NCBI RefSeq assembly: GCF_001294455.1
Contig: NZ_LIKT01000018.1
Location: 36,222 to 100,221 of the forward strand
Direction of reading: 5' to 3'
DNA from: Phaeobacter sp. 11ANDIMAR09
GTDB lineage: Bacteria > Pseudomonadota > Alphaproteobacteria > Rhodobacterales > Rhodobacteraceae
Length of the DNA stretch: 64,000 nucleotides
Shown here: piece by piece, positions 33,567 through 40,648 of the stretch
Layout of the letters: every line of letters begins with the position of its first letter
Numbering within the stretch: position 1 is the stretch's first letter
Notes under the pieces: model-generated
Database searches by the model: none
Told to the model about the DNA's origin: nothing
The model's input: the letters and a program-made list of their open reading frames with translations, nothing else
Translations under genes and position numbers: made by a program

Positions 33567-34216
33567 CAGCAGCCGATTTCGGCCTTCCAGTCGATGCCTT
33601 CCTGCGCCAGCGAAAACGCTTCCAGCGCCTTGCGGATCATCGCAGGACGGCGCTGGCCTATGGCGTCAAAGTGGTCCACCAAGAACTGGTCGAATTGCAG
33701 AACCATCACCGGGTCTTCGGTCATGCCCTTCGGCGCACCGCTGCGCAGCATCTTGTCCGGCAGCGCATCCAGCCGCTTGCGTTCGCGTTCGGCTTCGCGC
33801 TTGGCCAGCCGGTCTTCGCGCAGCCCAAGAGCGTCCTGCGCAATCTTCAGAACCACCGGGTGATACAGTCGCACGTGGCCGTTGTCGCAGCGGCATTGCT
33901 TCCAGTTGTAGAGCGGGCCAATTGGGCGCTCCATCAGCCGCCGCCATTCTTCCAGCGATTCCCCGGCCAGACGCGCCAGCAGGCGTTCATCGACCGGCAG
34001 CGTGCCCACGGGGTCTTCCTTCTGCGCGATGTTGAAAAGGTCGAAACCGATCGCGCGGACTTCCTTGTCTGCCAGCAGGCGGAATTCGGAATGAAGCCAC
34101 CAGTCGAACCGCCACGTGATGAAGAAATGGCTGTCCAGCCGTTCGCCGGACGGGATGGGGTATTCATACAGGGTGTCGCTATCGACCAGCCTGATGGTCT
34201 TTGCCGCTTCAGTCAT
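33566..34216 (-). CDS. Replication protein (DUF1376/O-like)
   Basis: A 216-residue protein. Residues about 25-130 resemble the DUF1376-type domain of phage replication proteins (F-D-W-W-L-H-S-E-F-R-L-L, then L-L-A-R-L-A-G and L-Y-H-P-V-V-L-K-I-A). A basic helix (R-E-A-E-R-E-R-K-R) follows, then a final helical domain. The ATG at 34216 is preceded by AAAGGAGGC. In lambda the O protein binds iterons within its own gene. Here an 11-bp repeat array starts at this gene's stop codon. Confidence 0.7.
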   Translation of the reverse strand: MTEAAKTIRLVDSDTLYEYPIPSGERLDSHFFITWRFDWWLHSEFRLLADKEVRAIGFDLFNIAQKEDPVGTLPVDERLLARLAGESLEEWRRLMERPIGPLYNWKQCRCDNGHVRLYHPVVLKIAQDALGLREDRLAKREAERERKRLDALPDKMLRSGAPKGMTEDPVMVLQFDQFLVDHFDAIGQRRPAMIRKALEAFSLAQEGIDWKAEIGC

Positions 34217-34601
34217 GCTGCCTCCTTTCGGACGCGCGGGCCATGCGGTCGCGATACCATTCCGACTGCAGCCGGGTGACATAGTTGCGACTGGCGCGGG
34301 ACAATGCCCGCAGACCGGCGTCCTGTTTTTCATATTTGCCCATGCGCCACGCCAGCAGGGCAGGCGCGGCCTTCTGGCCGATGCGGCGCATTTCGGCTTC
34401 ATCCATCTTGCGGCAGGTTTCGCAGCAGTAGCGCTGCCAGCTGCGCGATGGCGCGAAGACGCGCGAACACATCGGGTTCAGACAAACGCCCGGCGCGACC
34501 AGCGGAAATTCCGCCAGTTCGCGATGCGCCGTAACGTGAAAGGGTTCCAAGTCAAAATGCGCCGCCGGTGCATTTGCAAGGCGTGGTGCCGGAAGGGTCA
34601 C
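34209..34601 (-). CDS. Small Cys-rich early protein
   Basis: A 130-residue protein with a Cys cluster in the middle (C-L-N-P-M-C-S, then Y-C-C-E-T-C), likely a zinc-binding fold similar to CGNR-type fingers. The C-terminal half is basic and helical. The GTG at 34601 overlaps the stop of the upstream ASCH gene as GTGA, and the 3' end overlaps the replication gene. The function is unknown. Zinc finger plus basic tail suggests nucleic acid binding. Confidence 0.65.
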   Translation of the reverse strand: MTLPAPRLANAPAAHFDLEPFHVTAHRELAEFPLVAPGVCLNPMCSRVFAPSRSWQRYCCETCRKMDEAEMRRIGQKAAPALLAWRMGKYEKQDAGLRALSRASRNYVTRLQSEWYRDRMARASERRQHD

Positions 34602-35008
34602 GGTGCTGAACCCCCTGCATCGGCGCTTTCCGCGTGAAATGTGGCGGCGGCAAAATCCCACCGGATTTGCGTGAAACCGACCGCTGGCAGGCCATAGCGA
34701 TTGTCGAACCAAGCCTGCATATTGCCAGCGCTGGCGAAGCCTTCGATGCCCGCCAGCTTTTCCATGTTCGCGCCCATACAGCCCACGCCGTCGATGACCG
34801 CACCCCAATGATGGATTTCGACCGGCTTGGAATAAAGACACGGCACCCGCAGCAGCAGGCGACAGGAAGATGTTCGCATGCCCACATACAGCTGCAGTTC
34901 ATCGCCAGCGACCGCATGGCGGCGCTTGCCGTTCGGGCGGATGGTGGACAGCTTGCGGCCAGACAGGATGTCAGGGGCGAAGTCGGTCTGGAAGTTGTAG
35001 GCCACCAT
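34598..35008 (-). CDS. ASCH-domain protein
   Basis: A 136-residue protein. The start (Y-N-F-Q-T-D-F-A-P-D-I-L-S-G-R-K-L-S-T-I-R) and G-D-E-L-Q-L-Y-V-G-M-R near residue 36 fit the ASCH fold, a PUA-like RNA-binding domain common in phages. It lies in the coupled early operon. The role may be RNA binding or modified-nucleotide handling (family knowledge, not shown here). Confidence 0.7.
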   Translation of the reverse strand: MVAYNFQTDFAPDILSGRKLSTIRPNGKRRHAVAGDELQLYVGMRTSSCRLLLRVPCLYSKPVEIHHWGAVIDGVGCMGANMEKLAGIEGFASAGNMQAWFDNRYGLPAVGFTQIRWDFAAATFHAESADAGGSAP

Positions 35009-35661
35009 CAGCGCGACCCCCCGACAGCACCGAAGACCGGCACCGACCCGCCATGCTTCGCAGCGTAGTGCATGGCCGCGACCATGATGCGCTCTTGCCC
35101 GCGCTTCGATTTGCGCTTGACCGCCTTCGCGATGAATTCTTCATCCTTGAACCCAAGGGCGCGACTTGCAGCCCGCATCGAAGGGAAGGACAGGGTGCCA
35201 ATCTGGAAGCGCTTTGACTTCCAAGGGTTGTAGCGCTGCGGACGGGCCACCCGATCAGGGTCACCATCCGCCAAAGCGGCCCAAATGGTATGGGGGCAGC
35301 ACCCGAAGTGCTTGGCGGCGGCGTGCACATTGTCAAAGACCTGACCCGCGATTTGAACCCGCATCGGTTCTGGCCCCACCCGACCGGTGCCGACGCGATG
35401 CAAGGTGCCGTTGCGATAGGCCGCGCGAACCGTGTTCGGGTTCACACCAAGCGCCCGCGCCGCATCGCTGAAGTTGTCATAGGTCACACCACGGATGGTG
35501 ACAGGCCGAAAGTCTGGCCGCGTTCCCAAGGTATCAAGGCGACCACGGCGGACAGCCATGCGCACCTGACCAGCAGTGACACCCAAGGCGTCCGCCGCCG
35601 CATTCGCATCCGCATAGACCGTGCCGCGCACGTTGATGTCGCAATAAAGGCGCTTACCCAT
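35008..35661 (-). CDS. Protein of four NUMOD-like repeats
   Basis: A 217-residue protein made almost only of four repeats of about 43-50 residues. Each has a short strand pair (G-x-x-Y/F) then A-A-x-A-L-G-V-x-x-x-x-V-x-x-A-x-x-x-G, the pattern of NUMOD1-like helix-turn-helix modules that normally accompany HNH or GIY-YIG nucleases. No nuclease domain is present here. It would bind DNA through several HTH units. It overlaps its upstream neighbour. Confidence 0.7.
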   Translation of the reverse strand: MGKRLYCDINVRGTVYADANAAADALGVTAGQVRMAVRRGRLDTLGTRPDFRPVTIRGVTYDNFSDAARALGVNPNTVRAAYRNGTLHRVGTGRVGPEPMRVQIAGQVFDNVHAAAKHFGCCPHTIWAALADGDPDRVARPQRYNPWKSKRFQIGTLSFPSMRAASRALGFKDEEFIAKAVKRKSKRGQERIMVAAMHYAAKHGGSVPVFGAVGGSR

Positions 35662-35944
35662 GACGGCCCCCATCTGCAGGATAGGGGCGGGCCGACAGCC
35701 CATAGGCTTCCAGCAGCTTCAGCACGTTCGGCACAACCCGAAGCCGGTGCCAGCGCTGTTCGACCGCGATGCGCGACCGATCCAGCCGGACTGCGATGGC
35801 GGTGAAGTTGTCACCGGCGGCACGGGCCTTCAGCAGTGCATGGTCATCCGCAGATGACCAAAGCGGGTGAAAGACCGACAACAGCCGTTCCGCCGCATGG
35901 GCGGACTTGGCGCGGTTCGATGAAAAGCTGGCGCGGGCATTCAT
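35654..35944 (-). CDS. Small Myb/HTH-like protein
   Basis: A 96-residue protein. The middle (W-S-S-A-D-D-H-A-L-L-K-A-R-A-A-G, then F-T-A-I-A-V-R-L-D-R-S) has the spacing of a SANT/Myb-like or GcrA-like helix-turn-helix. It starts in an ATGA overlap with the true end of the methyltransferase frame, which supports the view that the methyltransferase normally ends at 35941. Confidence 0.6.
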   Translation of the reverse strand: MNARASFSSNRAKSAHAAERLLSVFHPLWSSADDHALLKARAAGDNFTAIAVRLDRSRIAVEQRWHRLRVVPNVLKLLEAYGLSARPYPADGGRHG

Positions 35945-36715
35945 ATCAGCGTTTCCTGCACAGGGGCAGCGGGCGCTGGCACGAACAAATCCGGCTGACG
36001 ATAGGCGTCTTCGACCCGCTGGCAGGCGATGTCGAAATAGGCGGGGTTGATTTCTATACCCACCCCCCCGTCCATTGCGGGCTGCGGCCACCAAGGTGGT
36101 GCCCGACCCCATGAACGGGTCAAGAATGACATCGCCGGGATTGGTGAAATCGGTGATGATTTCGGACATCAACCGCCACGGCTTTTCGGTCGGATGACCG
36201 CCGTGCCGGTCGGGCGGATTGGTCAGGTGACGATAGATGCCGCGCTTGCCGCCCGCATTCCACTTGGCGTGGCCATCGCCCGCCCATGCGGTGACAAAAC
36301 ATTCAGCACCCTGCGCCGGACCCTGACCGTTTAGCTGCGGGGTGCTGTCAGGCTTCACCCAAATGCACGCCCGCTTGTATTTCATGCGCGAAGGATTGAT
36401 GGCATCCGCCCACCGGGCGACACCTTCGACGGTGCAGAAGGCCACGAACCAACCCCGGCACATGCCCGCCGCCATGTCGGTGAAGTCGCTGCGGATGGCG
36501 TCGATGCCTGCGAAATCCAGCCCGCGCAGATCCACACCGCCGTCATTCTGGATGCGCCGCTTCAGGCTGTTCTTGGCATCGTGCAGCGACTGTTCATAAG
36601 GCGGGTCGGAAATGATGTGGTCCACCGGACCGAGCCCCGGCATCAGCGCCAAGGCATCGCCCAGGATCAGGCGGCAGTTGCCGATGGTCACGTCTTTCAG
36701 GATGGCACCGGTCAT
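35941..36715 (-). pseudogene. DNA N6-adenine/N4-cytosine methyltransferase, frameshifted at G7
   Basis: The product shows DPPY (residues 37-40), then a target region, P-T-E-K-P and D-P-F-M-G-S-G-T-T, the beta-class order of DNA methyltransferases. After A-A-A-R-N-G-R the frame is lost at a run of seven G (36063-36069 on the + strand is C7). With six G the protein would go on N-G-R-G-V-G-I-E-I-N-P-A-Y-F and end at 35941, where the next gene starts. As it stands, the ribosome would run on into the neighbouring frame. It may be a phase-variable tract, a recent loss, or a sequencing error. Confidence 0.8.
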
Positions 36716-37221
36716 ACGGCACCCCCGAATTCCGACCCTTCTGCCACCAGATACACCGGCACATTGTGCAGCAGCGCCCAACAGGCTTCACGCCAAACGC
36801 CGCGCGACACATCCCAACCATCCATTGCTGGAATGACAACCGACCCACAGGCCGACAGCATAGGCTGGCACCACCGCGCCCAAAACGCATCATCCAGCGG
36901 GTCCAGACGACCTTCGACATCCGCATGGCAGATGGCGCAGGACATCACGATGGGCGAAGCGACGGTGACACCTTCAATGGCAAAAGCCCGCGACCAGCGT
37001 GCGGTGCGGACTTCGATGTCAAAAGATAGGCCGCGATCCCATTGCAGGTCATCGTTCAGCACGGCCTTGGTGTAGGGCGTGGCCAGATAGGCCATACGAC
37101 CACCGACGCCGCGCACCACCTCCATGAACGGGCAGTCCACGTGCAACAGGATGTTGCCGGGATAGCTGGCCTTCAGCCATGGCCAGTCGGGCTGGCGCGG
37201 GAAATCGAAATTAAGGCCCAT
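36712..37221 (-). CDS. DUF1937-like protein
   Basis: A 169-residue protein. The start of its domain, M-A-Y-L-A-T-P-Y-T-K, and the later C-W-A-L-L-H-N-V-P-V-Y-L fit DUF1937, a nucleoside 2-deoxyribosyltransferase-related family common in phages. An N-terminal ~40 residues precede it. It overlaps the methyltransferase start. The activity is not established. Confidence 0.7.
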   Translation of the reverse strand: MGLNFDFPRQPDWPWLKASYPGNILLHVDCPFMEVVRGVGGRMAYLATPYTKAVLNDDLQWDRGLSFDIEVRTARWSRAFAIEGVTVASPIVMSCAICHADVEGRLDPLDDAFWARWCQPMLSACGSVVIPAMDGWDVSRGVWREACWALLHNVPVYLVAEGSEFGGAV

Positions 37222-37577
37222 CAGGCACCCCCGCACAGGGCAGCGTGCAAGTCGGGCCAGCGGGTGCGGGACAGCGGGAGGAGGTGCCGCCCCGCACCAC
37301 TGGCAGCGCCGGAAATCTCGGCACTACCCCCAGAGCCAGCCCCGCCCGTAGCAGGACCGACCGCGCCTTGCGCCTGTTTGGCGTGGCCGACCAGCTGGCC
37401 CACCACGCGCTTGGTCACCGATTGCACCGCAGACCGGTGACCGGCGACCGTCAGGAAATCGGGATGATTGCGGAACGCATCGACCACGGCCCCTTCGACC
37501 AAACGCCAAAGCCGCCCATGGTCGCGATGCTTCAGGACGGCAGGATGGCGGGCAGAGGGGCGGCGCAGCGTGGTCAC
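37221..37577 (-). CDS. Early protein, unknown
   Basis: A 118-residue protein with a helical N-terminal half (about 20-65) and a low-complexity Gly/Ala stretch (68-95). It starts at GTG in a GTGA overlap with the upstream gene. No family is recognised. Confidence 0.6.
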   Translation of the reverse strand: MTTLRRPSARHPAVLKHRDHGRLWRLVEGAVVDAFRNHPDFLTVAGHRSAVQSVTKRVVGQLVGHAKQAQGAVGPATGGAGSGGSAEISGAASGAGRHLLPLSRTRWPDLHAALCGGA

Positions 37578-38023
37578 TCGGCACCCCCGTTCCCCATCGA
37601 CTTTTCCAGACGTGCCCGCGCTTGGCGCAGGGCAAACATGGCGTCATCGACTTCCTTGATGGCCTGCGCAGATTCATCGGCGCAGTTCGATTGTTCCGCC
37701 GCCAGAATGGCCGAAATCGCTTCGCCGCTTTCCTTGGCGATGCTGGACCCGTCCTGCAGCAAGCTGCCACCTTCAGAGACCGGGCGATGTTCCAGCCGCC
37801 GCGCCATCATGCGGGTGACAGGATAGCGGCCAGCCGCATCTTCCAGCGCGATGACATCGGCCACCGTCCAGTCCAGATTGCCGCTGACCTTTTTGCTGAC
37901 CGTGCCCTTACTGGCACCGCCGCCCCACCGAGCGTTGAAAGTTTCGGCCACCGCGTCATAGCAGCCAAACCAGTCCACAAGGGACTTCATGTTCGCGCGA
38001 ACGATTTTGCGGAAGTCAGGCAT
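37574..38023 (-). CDS. Early regulatory protein, CII-like candidate
   Basis: A 149-residue protein. The N-terminal half (about 8-60) contains Y-D-A-V-A-E-T-F-N-A-R-W-G-G-G-A-S-K-G-T-V-S, a helix-turn-helix-like segment. The C-terminal half is a long helix (about 80-145). Layout and position, early in the operon after the Cro-like gene, resemble phage CII-type regulators. Sequence alone does not prove it. Confidence 0.55.
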   Translation of the reverse strand: MPDFRKIVRANMKSLVDWFGCYDAVAETFNARWGGGASKGTVSKKVSGNLDWTVADVIALEDAAGRYPVTRMMARRLEHRPVSEGGSLLQDGSSIAKESGEAISAILAAEQSNCADESAQAIKEVDDAMFALRQARARLEKSMGNGGAE

Positions 38024-38525
38024 GGGAGACACCCCCGGAATTTGCCGCTACGCTGACCCCAACACTGACCTGCAGGGGGGCACCGCATGACGGGCAAGAA
38101 CACGGAAGAACGCCTTGCGGCGCTGGAATGGCAGATGCAGCACCTACAGGGGAGGCTTCAGTCGCTTCAGTTTGCGCTGCTAAATGCCGCTGAACTGCTG
38201 CGCGAGAACGACCCATCGCTTGTGCAAACGCTTCTGGCGGTGGCGCTTGAACCACACCTTGAACTGACGACGCCGCTGCCAGAAGAACCGCATCTGACGG
38301 GTCAGCATGAAGAACTGAGGGAGCTTGTGGAAAGATTACGGACGCGGCCCATCTGACCAATTCCCGAACCCTGACCGAAAGACGAACTGAATAGCGGCGA
38401 TCAAGCGCGGCTTGGTAAGCCCGCACCGACGCATCCAATCGCGCCCGCGCTTCGCATTCGCGCCGCGCGGCCTGTTCGTTCATCCAGTCGAAGCCGGTGC
38501 CGGTGATTTTGACAGTCTCAACCAC
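38016..38525 (-). CDS. Doubtful minus-strand reading frame
   Basis: From the GTG at 38525, 169 codons are open. The first ~45 have good codon use and a helical sequence (W-M-N-E-Q-A-A-R-R-E-C). The rest overlaps the + strand gene at 38087-38356 and has poor codon use. The 3' end overlaps the next gene as other early genes do. It may be a short gene that lost its stop, or not a gene. Its ribosome binding site would lie inside the palindrome at 38523-38545. Confidence 0.3.
   Translation of the reverse strand: MVETVKITGTGFDWMNEQAARRECEARARLDASVRAYQAALDRRYSVRLSVRVRELVRWAASVIFPQAPSVLHADPSDAVLLAAASSVQGVVQAPPPEAFAQAMGRSRAAVQRHLAAQTEATEASPVGAASAIPAPQGVLPCSCPSCGAPLQVSVGVSVAANSGGVSHA
38087..38356 (+). 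CDS. Small coiled-coil protein within the early region
   Basis: An 89-residue + strand protein. Residues about 8-45 are a strong amphipathic helix (L-A-A-L-E-W-Q-M-Q-H-L-Q). The rest is acidic. Codon use fits the phage far better than the overlapping minus frame. It runs against the early operon transcript. The function is unknown. Confidence 0.55.
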   Translation: MTGKNTEERLAALEWQMQHLQGRLQSLQFALLNAAELLRENDPSLVQTLLAVALEPHLELTTPLPEEPHLTGQHEELRELVERLRTRPI

Positions 38526-38545
38526 AGGAAACCTCGTTTCCTGTG
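38523..38545. repeat. Perfect 10-bp palindrome
   Basis: CACAGGAAAC and GTTTCCTGTG are separated by 3 bp. The site lies 60-80 bp after the Cro-like gene. It may bind a regulator, or form an RNA hairpin that hides a ribosome binding site. No copy was noticed elsewhere in the window. Confidence 0.55.
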
Positions 38546-38603
38546 CACGCGCGGGAAAGCGGTGCAGGGTGGAGCCATGAAACGCAAAGCACATATCCCC
38601 GCA

Positions 38604-38846
38604 TCAGCTGGCCCTCTTCATCGGTCCGCCAGCATCGCCACCGGCAGTCGCCGGGGGCACGGGGGCCGGATTTTCTTGCATGTATTTCAGGATTTTATCT
38701 GCCGTGCGCAGGGTGGGCGATCCGTCGCCCGCTTCCCACTTGGCCCACGCAGCCCCCCCCAGCTTTGCAGCACGCTGCACAACGGTCGAAGGTTGAACCC
38801 CAAGCGCGTCCGCGTAGGCGCGCACCTTTTCCATGAACTGTTCCAT
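38604..38846 (-). CDS. Cro-like repressor
   Basis: An 80-residue protein. Residues about 10-55 form a helix-turn-helix domain (A-D-A-L-G-V-Q-P-S-T-V-V-Q-R-A-A, then S-P-T-L-R-T-A-D-K-I-L). It faces the CI-like gene across operators, the lambda cro/cI layout. Its -10 box lies so close that transcription would begin at or next to the ATG, so the message may be leaderless. The coding strand has a run of eight G (C8 at 38753-38760). Confidence 0.7.
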   Translation of the reverse strand: MEQFMEKVRAYADALGVQPSTVVQRAAKLGGAAWAKWEAGDGSPTLRTADKILKYMQENPAPVPPATAGGDAGGPMKRAS

Positions 38847-38852
38847 AGTTCA

Positions 38853-38881
38853 AAGATAGGGATTTTGTCCTATGTGGTCAA
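38853..38881 (-). promoter_or_regulatory. Promoter of the Cro-like gene, overlapped by an operator
   Basis: On the minus strand, TTGACC (38881-38876), a 17-bp spacer and TATCTT (38858-38853) form a good sigma70-type promoter. Operator 1 (38857-38872) fills the spacer. Repressor binding there would block the early operon. Confidence 0.7.
38857..38872. promoter_or_regulatory. Operator 1, TAGG-N8-CCTA
   Basis: The sequence is TAGGGATTTTGTCCTA. It is the first of four 16-bp sites with the same ends and spacing, here in the spacer of the Cro-like gene promoter. Confidence 0.75.
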
Positions 38882-38896
38882 AGGTTTTTTGAACGA

Positions 38897-38912
38897 TAGG
38901 CGAAAAAGCCTA
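38897..38912. promoter_or_regulatory. Operator 2, TAGG-N8-CCTA
   Basis: The sequence is TAGGCGAAAAAGCCTA, the most symmetric copy (GATAGGC/GCCTATC arms). It lies 20 bp before the repressor start and just upstream of a TAGAAT -10-like box, so it may control the repressor gene itself. Confidence 0.72.
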
Positions 38913-38931
38913 TCGGGGTAGAATTAGAGCC

Positions 38932-39303
38932 ATGTCCGAACCTACTTTTGCAGAACGCCTTCAGCGCGTCATAGATAGCGATCCGAACCTTACAGTGGCT
39001 GGCCTTGCGGTGAAGGCTGGGCTGGATAACAGCGCCTTGCGGTCCCTGCTGTCTGGCAGGGTCAAGAACCCAAGACTAGACACCGCGATCAAAGTTTGCG
39101 CCGCCCTTGGAACCACATTGGAAGACTTCATGTCCGGGGCCTACGAGGCTGGTCGGGTTCCGGCTGACACAGAAGCGCAACGTATTCGGTCCCTATTGTC
39201 TCAACTATCACCGCGCGAACGCCGTCTTCTGATAACTTACGGAGAAGGGCTTCGCGATGCGCACGGCATTGACAGCGAAGAACTTCCTGAAGGCGATGAA
39301 TGA
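38932..39303 (+). CDS. CI-like prophage repressor (XRE family)
   Basis: A 123-residue protein. Residues about 20-60 are an XRE-type helix-turn-helix (L-A-V-K-A-G-L-D-N-S-A-L-R-S-L-L-S-G). The C-terminal half is helical. There is no LexA-type peptidase part, so induction would not depend on RecA-driven self-cleavage (inference). It is divergent from the Cro-like gene and lies among four identical-type operators, as expected for the lysogeny repressor. Confidence 0.82.
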   Translation: MSEPTFAERLQRVIDSDPNLTVAGLAVKAGLDNSALRSLLSGRVKNPRLDTAIKVCAALGTTLEDFMSGAYEAGRVPADTEAQRIRSLLSQLSPRERRLLITYGEGLRDAHGIDSEELPEGDE

Positions 39304-39477
39304 ATTCCGTTTTTTCCAATACACCCTCCCTACAGATGGGAACATTAAGAGAACATTAAGCCGATTTGGCAATGCACAAGATGTTGGCGCTCCCGTTTTG
39401 GTTGCACCCAAACCGAGTGCCTTTCACGAACGGGCGGCAAAGAATCGGCCAACCTGTGACATTTGAAGGGACTGACA

Positions 39478-39984
39478 ATGCTTAGATTTTCACTTGCCGC
39501 GTGTGCGATTGCAGCGCTTGGGGCTTCATCCAGCAAGGCTGCGGCGGACAACGCTGACACAGATGTCCTGACCTGCCTCCGCGCCAACATTGCCGTGACC
39601 CCAATGGATTTCAGCGCAGATGCCATCGAAGGCCGCAGCATCACAGCAATAATTCGAAATGAAATGAACATCCCCCTTGGCGGGGTGTGGCTGACATATT
39701 CCATTTGGGCAGATGATAGGCCGCAGGCCATCTACAGCGCATCCATAAGGCCCGCTGCGACCATCGACGGCGCGTTGCTGCCGGGCGAACAGATGGAAGC
39801 CCGCGATTTTCATTTCATGTCAGACCGCGAAAAGGAAATCGCAAGGGATGCTGACACCTTGCGGCTTACCATCGAAGTGGACAACGCCGCAGACGGCCAA
39901 ATGAATGGTTTCCTAGATCACCCAAGCATGGGCAGCTGGACGGGCAACACAACCGAAGCGACCTGCGCGGCCCGCGAATCGTGA
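39478..39984 (+). CDS. Secreted protein next to the repressor gene
   Basis: A 168-residue protein with an N-terminal signal peptide (F-S-L-A-A-C-A-I-A-A-L-G-A then A-S-S-S-K-A). The mature part has two Cys residues that could pair (C-L-R-A near the start and T-C-A-A at the end) and a beta-rich middle. AAGGGAC lies upstream. It stands between the repressor and the operator-controlled + operon, so it may be expressed in the lysogen. No family is recognised. Confidence 0.7.
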   Translation: MLRFSLAACAIAALGASSSKAAADNADTDVLTCLRANIAVTPMDFSADAIEGRSITAIIRNEMNIPLGGVWLTYSIWADDRPQAIYSASIRPAATIDGALLPGEQMEARDFHFMSDREKEIARDADTLRLTIEVDNAADGQMNGFLDHPSMGSWTGNTTEATCAARES

Positions 39985-39986
39985 AG

Positions 39987-40002
39987 TAGGGATTTTGTCC
40001 TA
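39987..40002. promoter_or_regulatory. Operator 3, TAGG-N8-CCTA
   Basis: The sequence is TAGGGATTTTGTCCTA, identical to operator 1. It lies 7 bp upstream of the -35 box of the + operon promoter. Confidence 0.75.
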
Positions 40003-40008
40003 AATTTG

Positions 40009-40037
40009 TTGACATAGGGTTTTTGTCCTACTAGCGT
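40009..40037 (+). promoter_or_regulatory. Promoter of the + early operon
   Basis: A perfect -35 TTGACA (40009-40014) is followed by 17 bp and TAGCGT (40032-40037), a weak -10. Operator 4 fills the spacer, the same design as the Cro-like gene promoter on the other strand. GGAGG and the ATG of the first gene follow 18-28 bp later. Confidence 0.7.
40015..40030. promoter_or_regulatory. Operator 4, TAGG-N8-CCTA
   Basis: The sequence is TAGGGTTTTTGTCCTA. It lies between -35 and -10 of the + operon promoter, 28 bp (centre to centre) from operator 3, which would allow paired repressor binding. Confidence 0.75.
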
Positions 40038-40064
40038 GCCCCCATCAAACCGATGGAGGCACCG

Positions 40065-40442
40065 ATGCGTGACACTGAAGTCCAGCCGCTTGTCAGCGAT
40101 GACCTGCTGGCCGAACTGGCCAACCCCGACTATCACCAGCAATGCGGCGAGTTCGACGCGGAAACCCGCGCGATGCTGGCCACCGCCTTGCCCGAAATCT
40201 GCAGTGAACTGCTGCGCTGGCGTCAGACCGCCGCGAACCGCCCCTTTGCCTTGGCACTGGCCCTGCGGTCGGAAGCCATCGAAAACCGGTTGACCGATGC
40301 CCGCCGCGCCATCCGCGCCCCGGACCCGATCCACCCCCGCGACCTGGCCGCCGCCTGCGAAACCCTGCTGCGCCATTCGACCGATGCCTCCGAACGCGCC
40401 GCCGCATCCGATGTTCTGGCACAGATGCAGGAGGCCGCGTGA
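40065..40442 (+). CDS. First protein of the + early operon, unknown
   Basis: A 125-residue, acidic, helical protein (repeated L-L-A/L-A-L and A-A-A-C-E-T-L-L). GGAGG at 40055-40059 fixes the ATG at 40065. No family is recognised. It is the first gene behind the repressor-controlled promoter, so it should be among the first made on induction. Confidence 0.65.
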   Translation: MRDTEVQPLVSDDLLAELANPDYHQQCGEFDAETRAMLATALPEICSELLRWRQTAANRPFALALALRSEAIENRLTDARRAIRAPDPIHPRDLAAACETLLRHSTDASERAAASDVLAQMQEAA

Positions 40443-40648
40443 TGGAAATGCTGAAAGCCATGAACCCCGCCAAGGCGGCGGGCCTTGCTGCAGCGAAAGC
40501 GCAGGCCGATGCGATGGCCGAAGTCGCCGCAGGCCGCAGCCCGCGCGGCTTTGGCTGGCGGATGTTGCCCCGCTTCAAGGTGGTGAACGGACGCCGCTTC
40601 CAGCTGCACGCCACGCGCGGCTGGAAATGCGTGGGGAGGGTGTCGTGA
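40442..40648 (+). CDS. Small basic protein, unknown
   Basis: About 68 residues, with an Ala/Lys-rich helix (A-K-A-A-G-L-A-A-A-K-A-Q) followed by a basic, aromatic C-terminus. It overlaps both neighbours (stop and start share bases). No family is recognised. Confidence 0.55.
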   Translation: MEMLKAMNPAKAAGLAAAKAQADAMAEVAAGRSPRGFGWRMLPRFKVVNGRRFQLHATRGWKCVGRVS

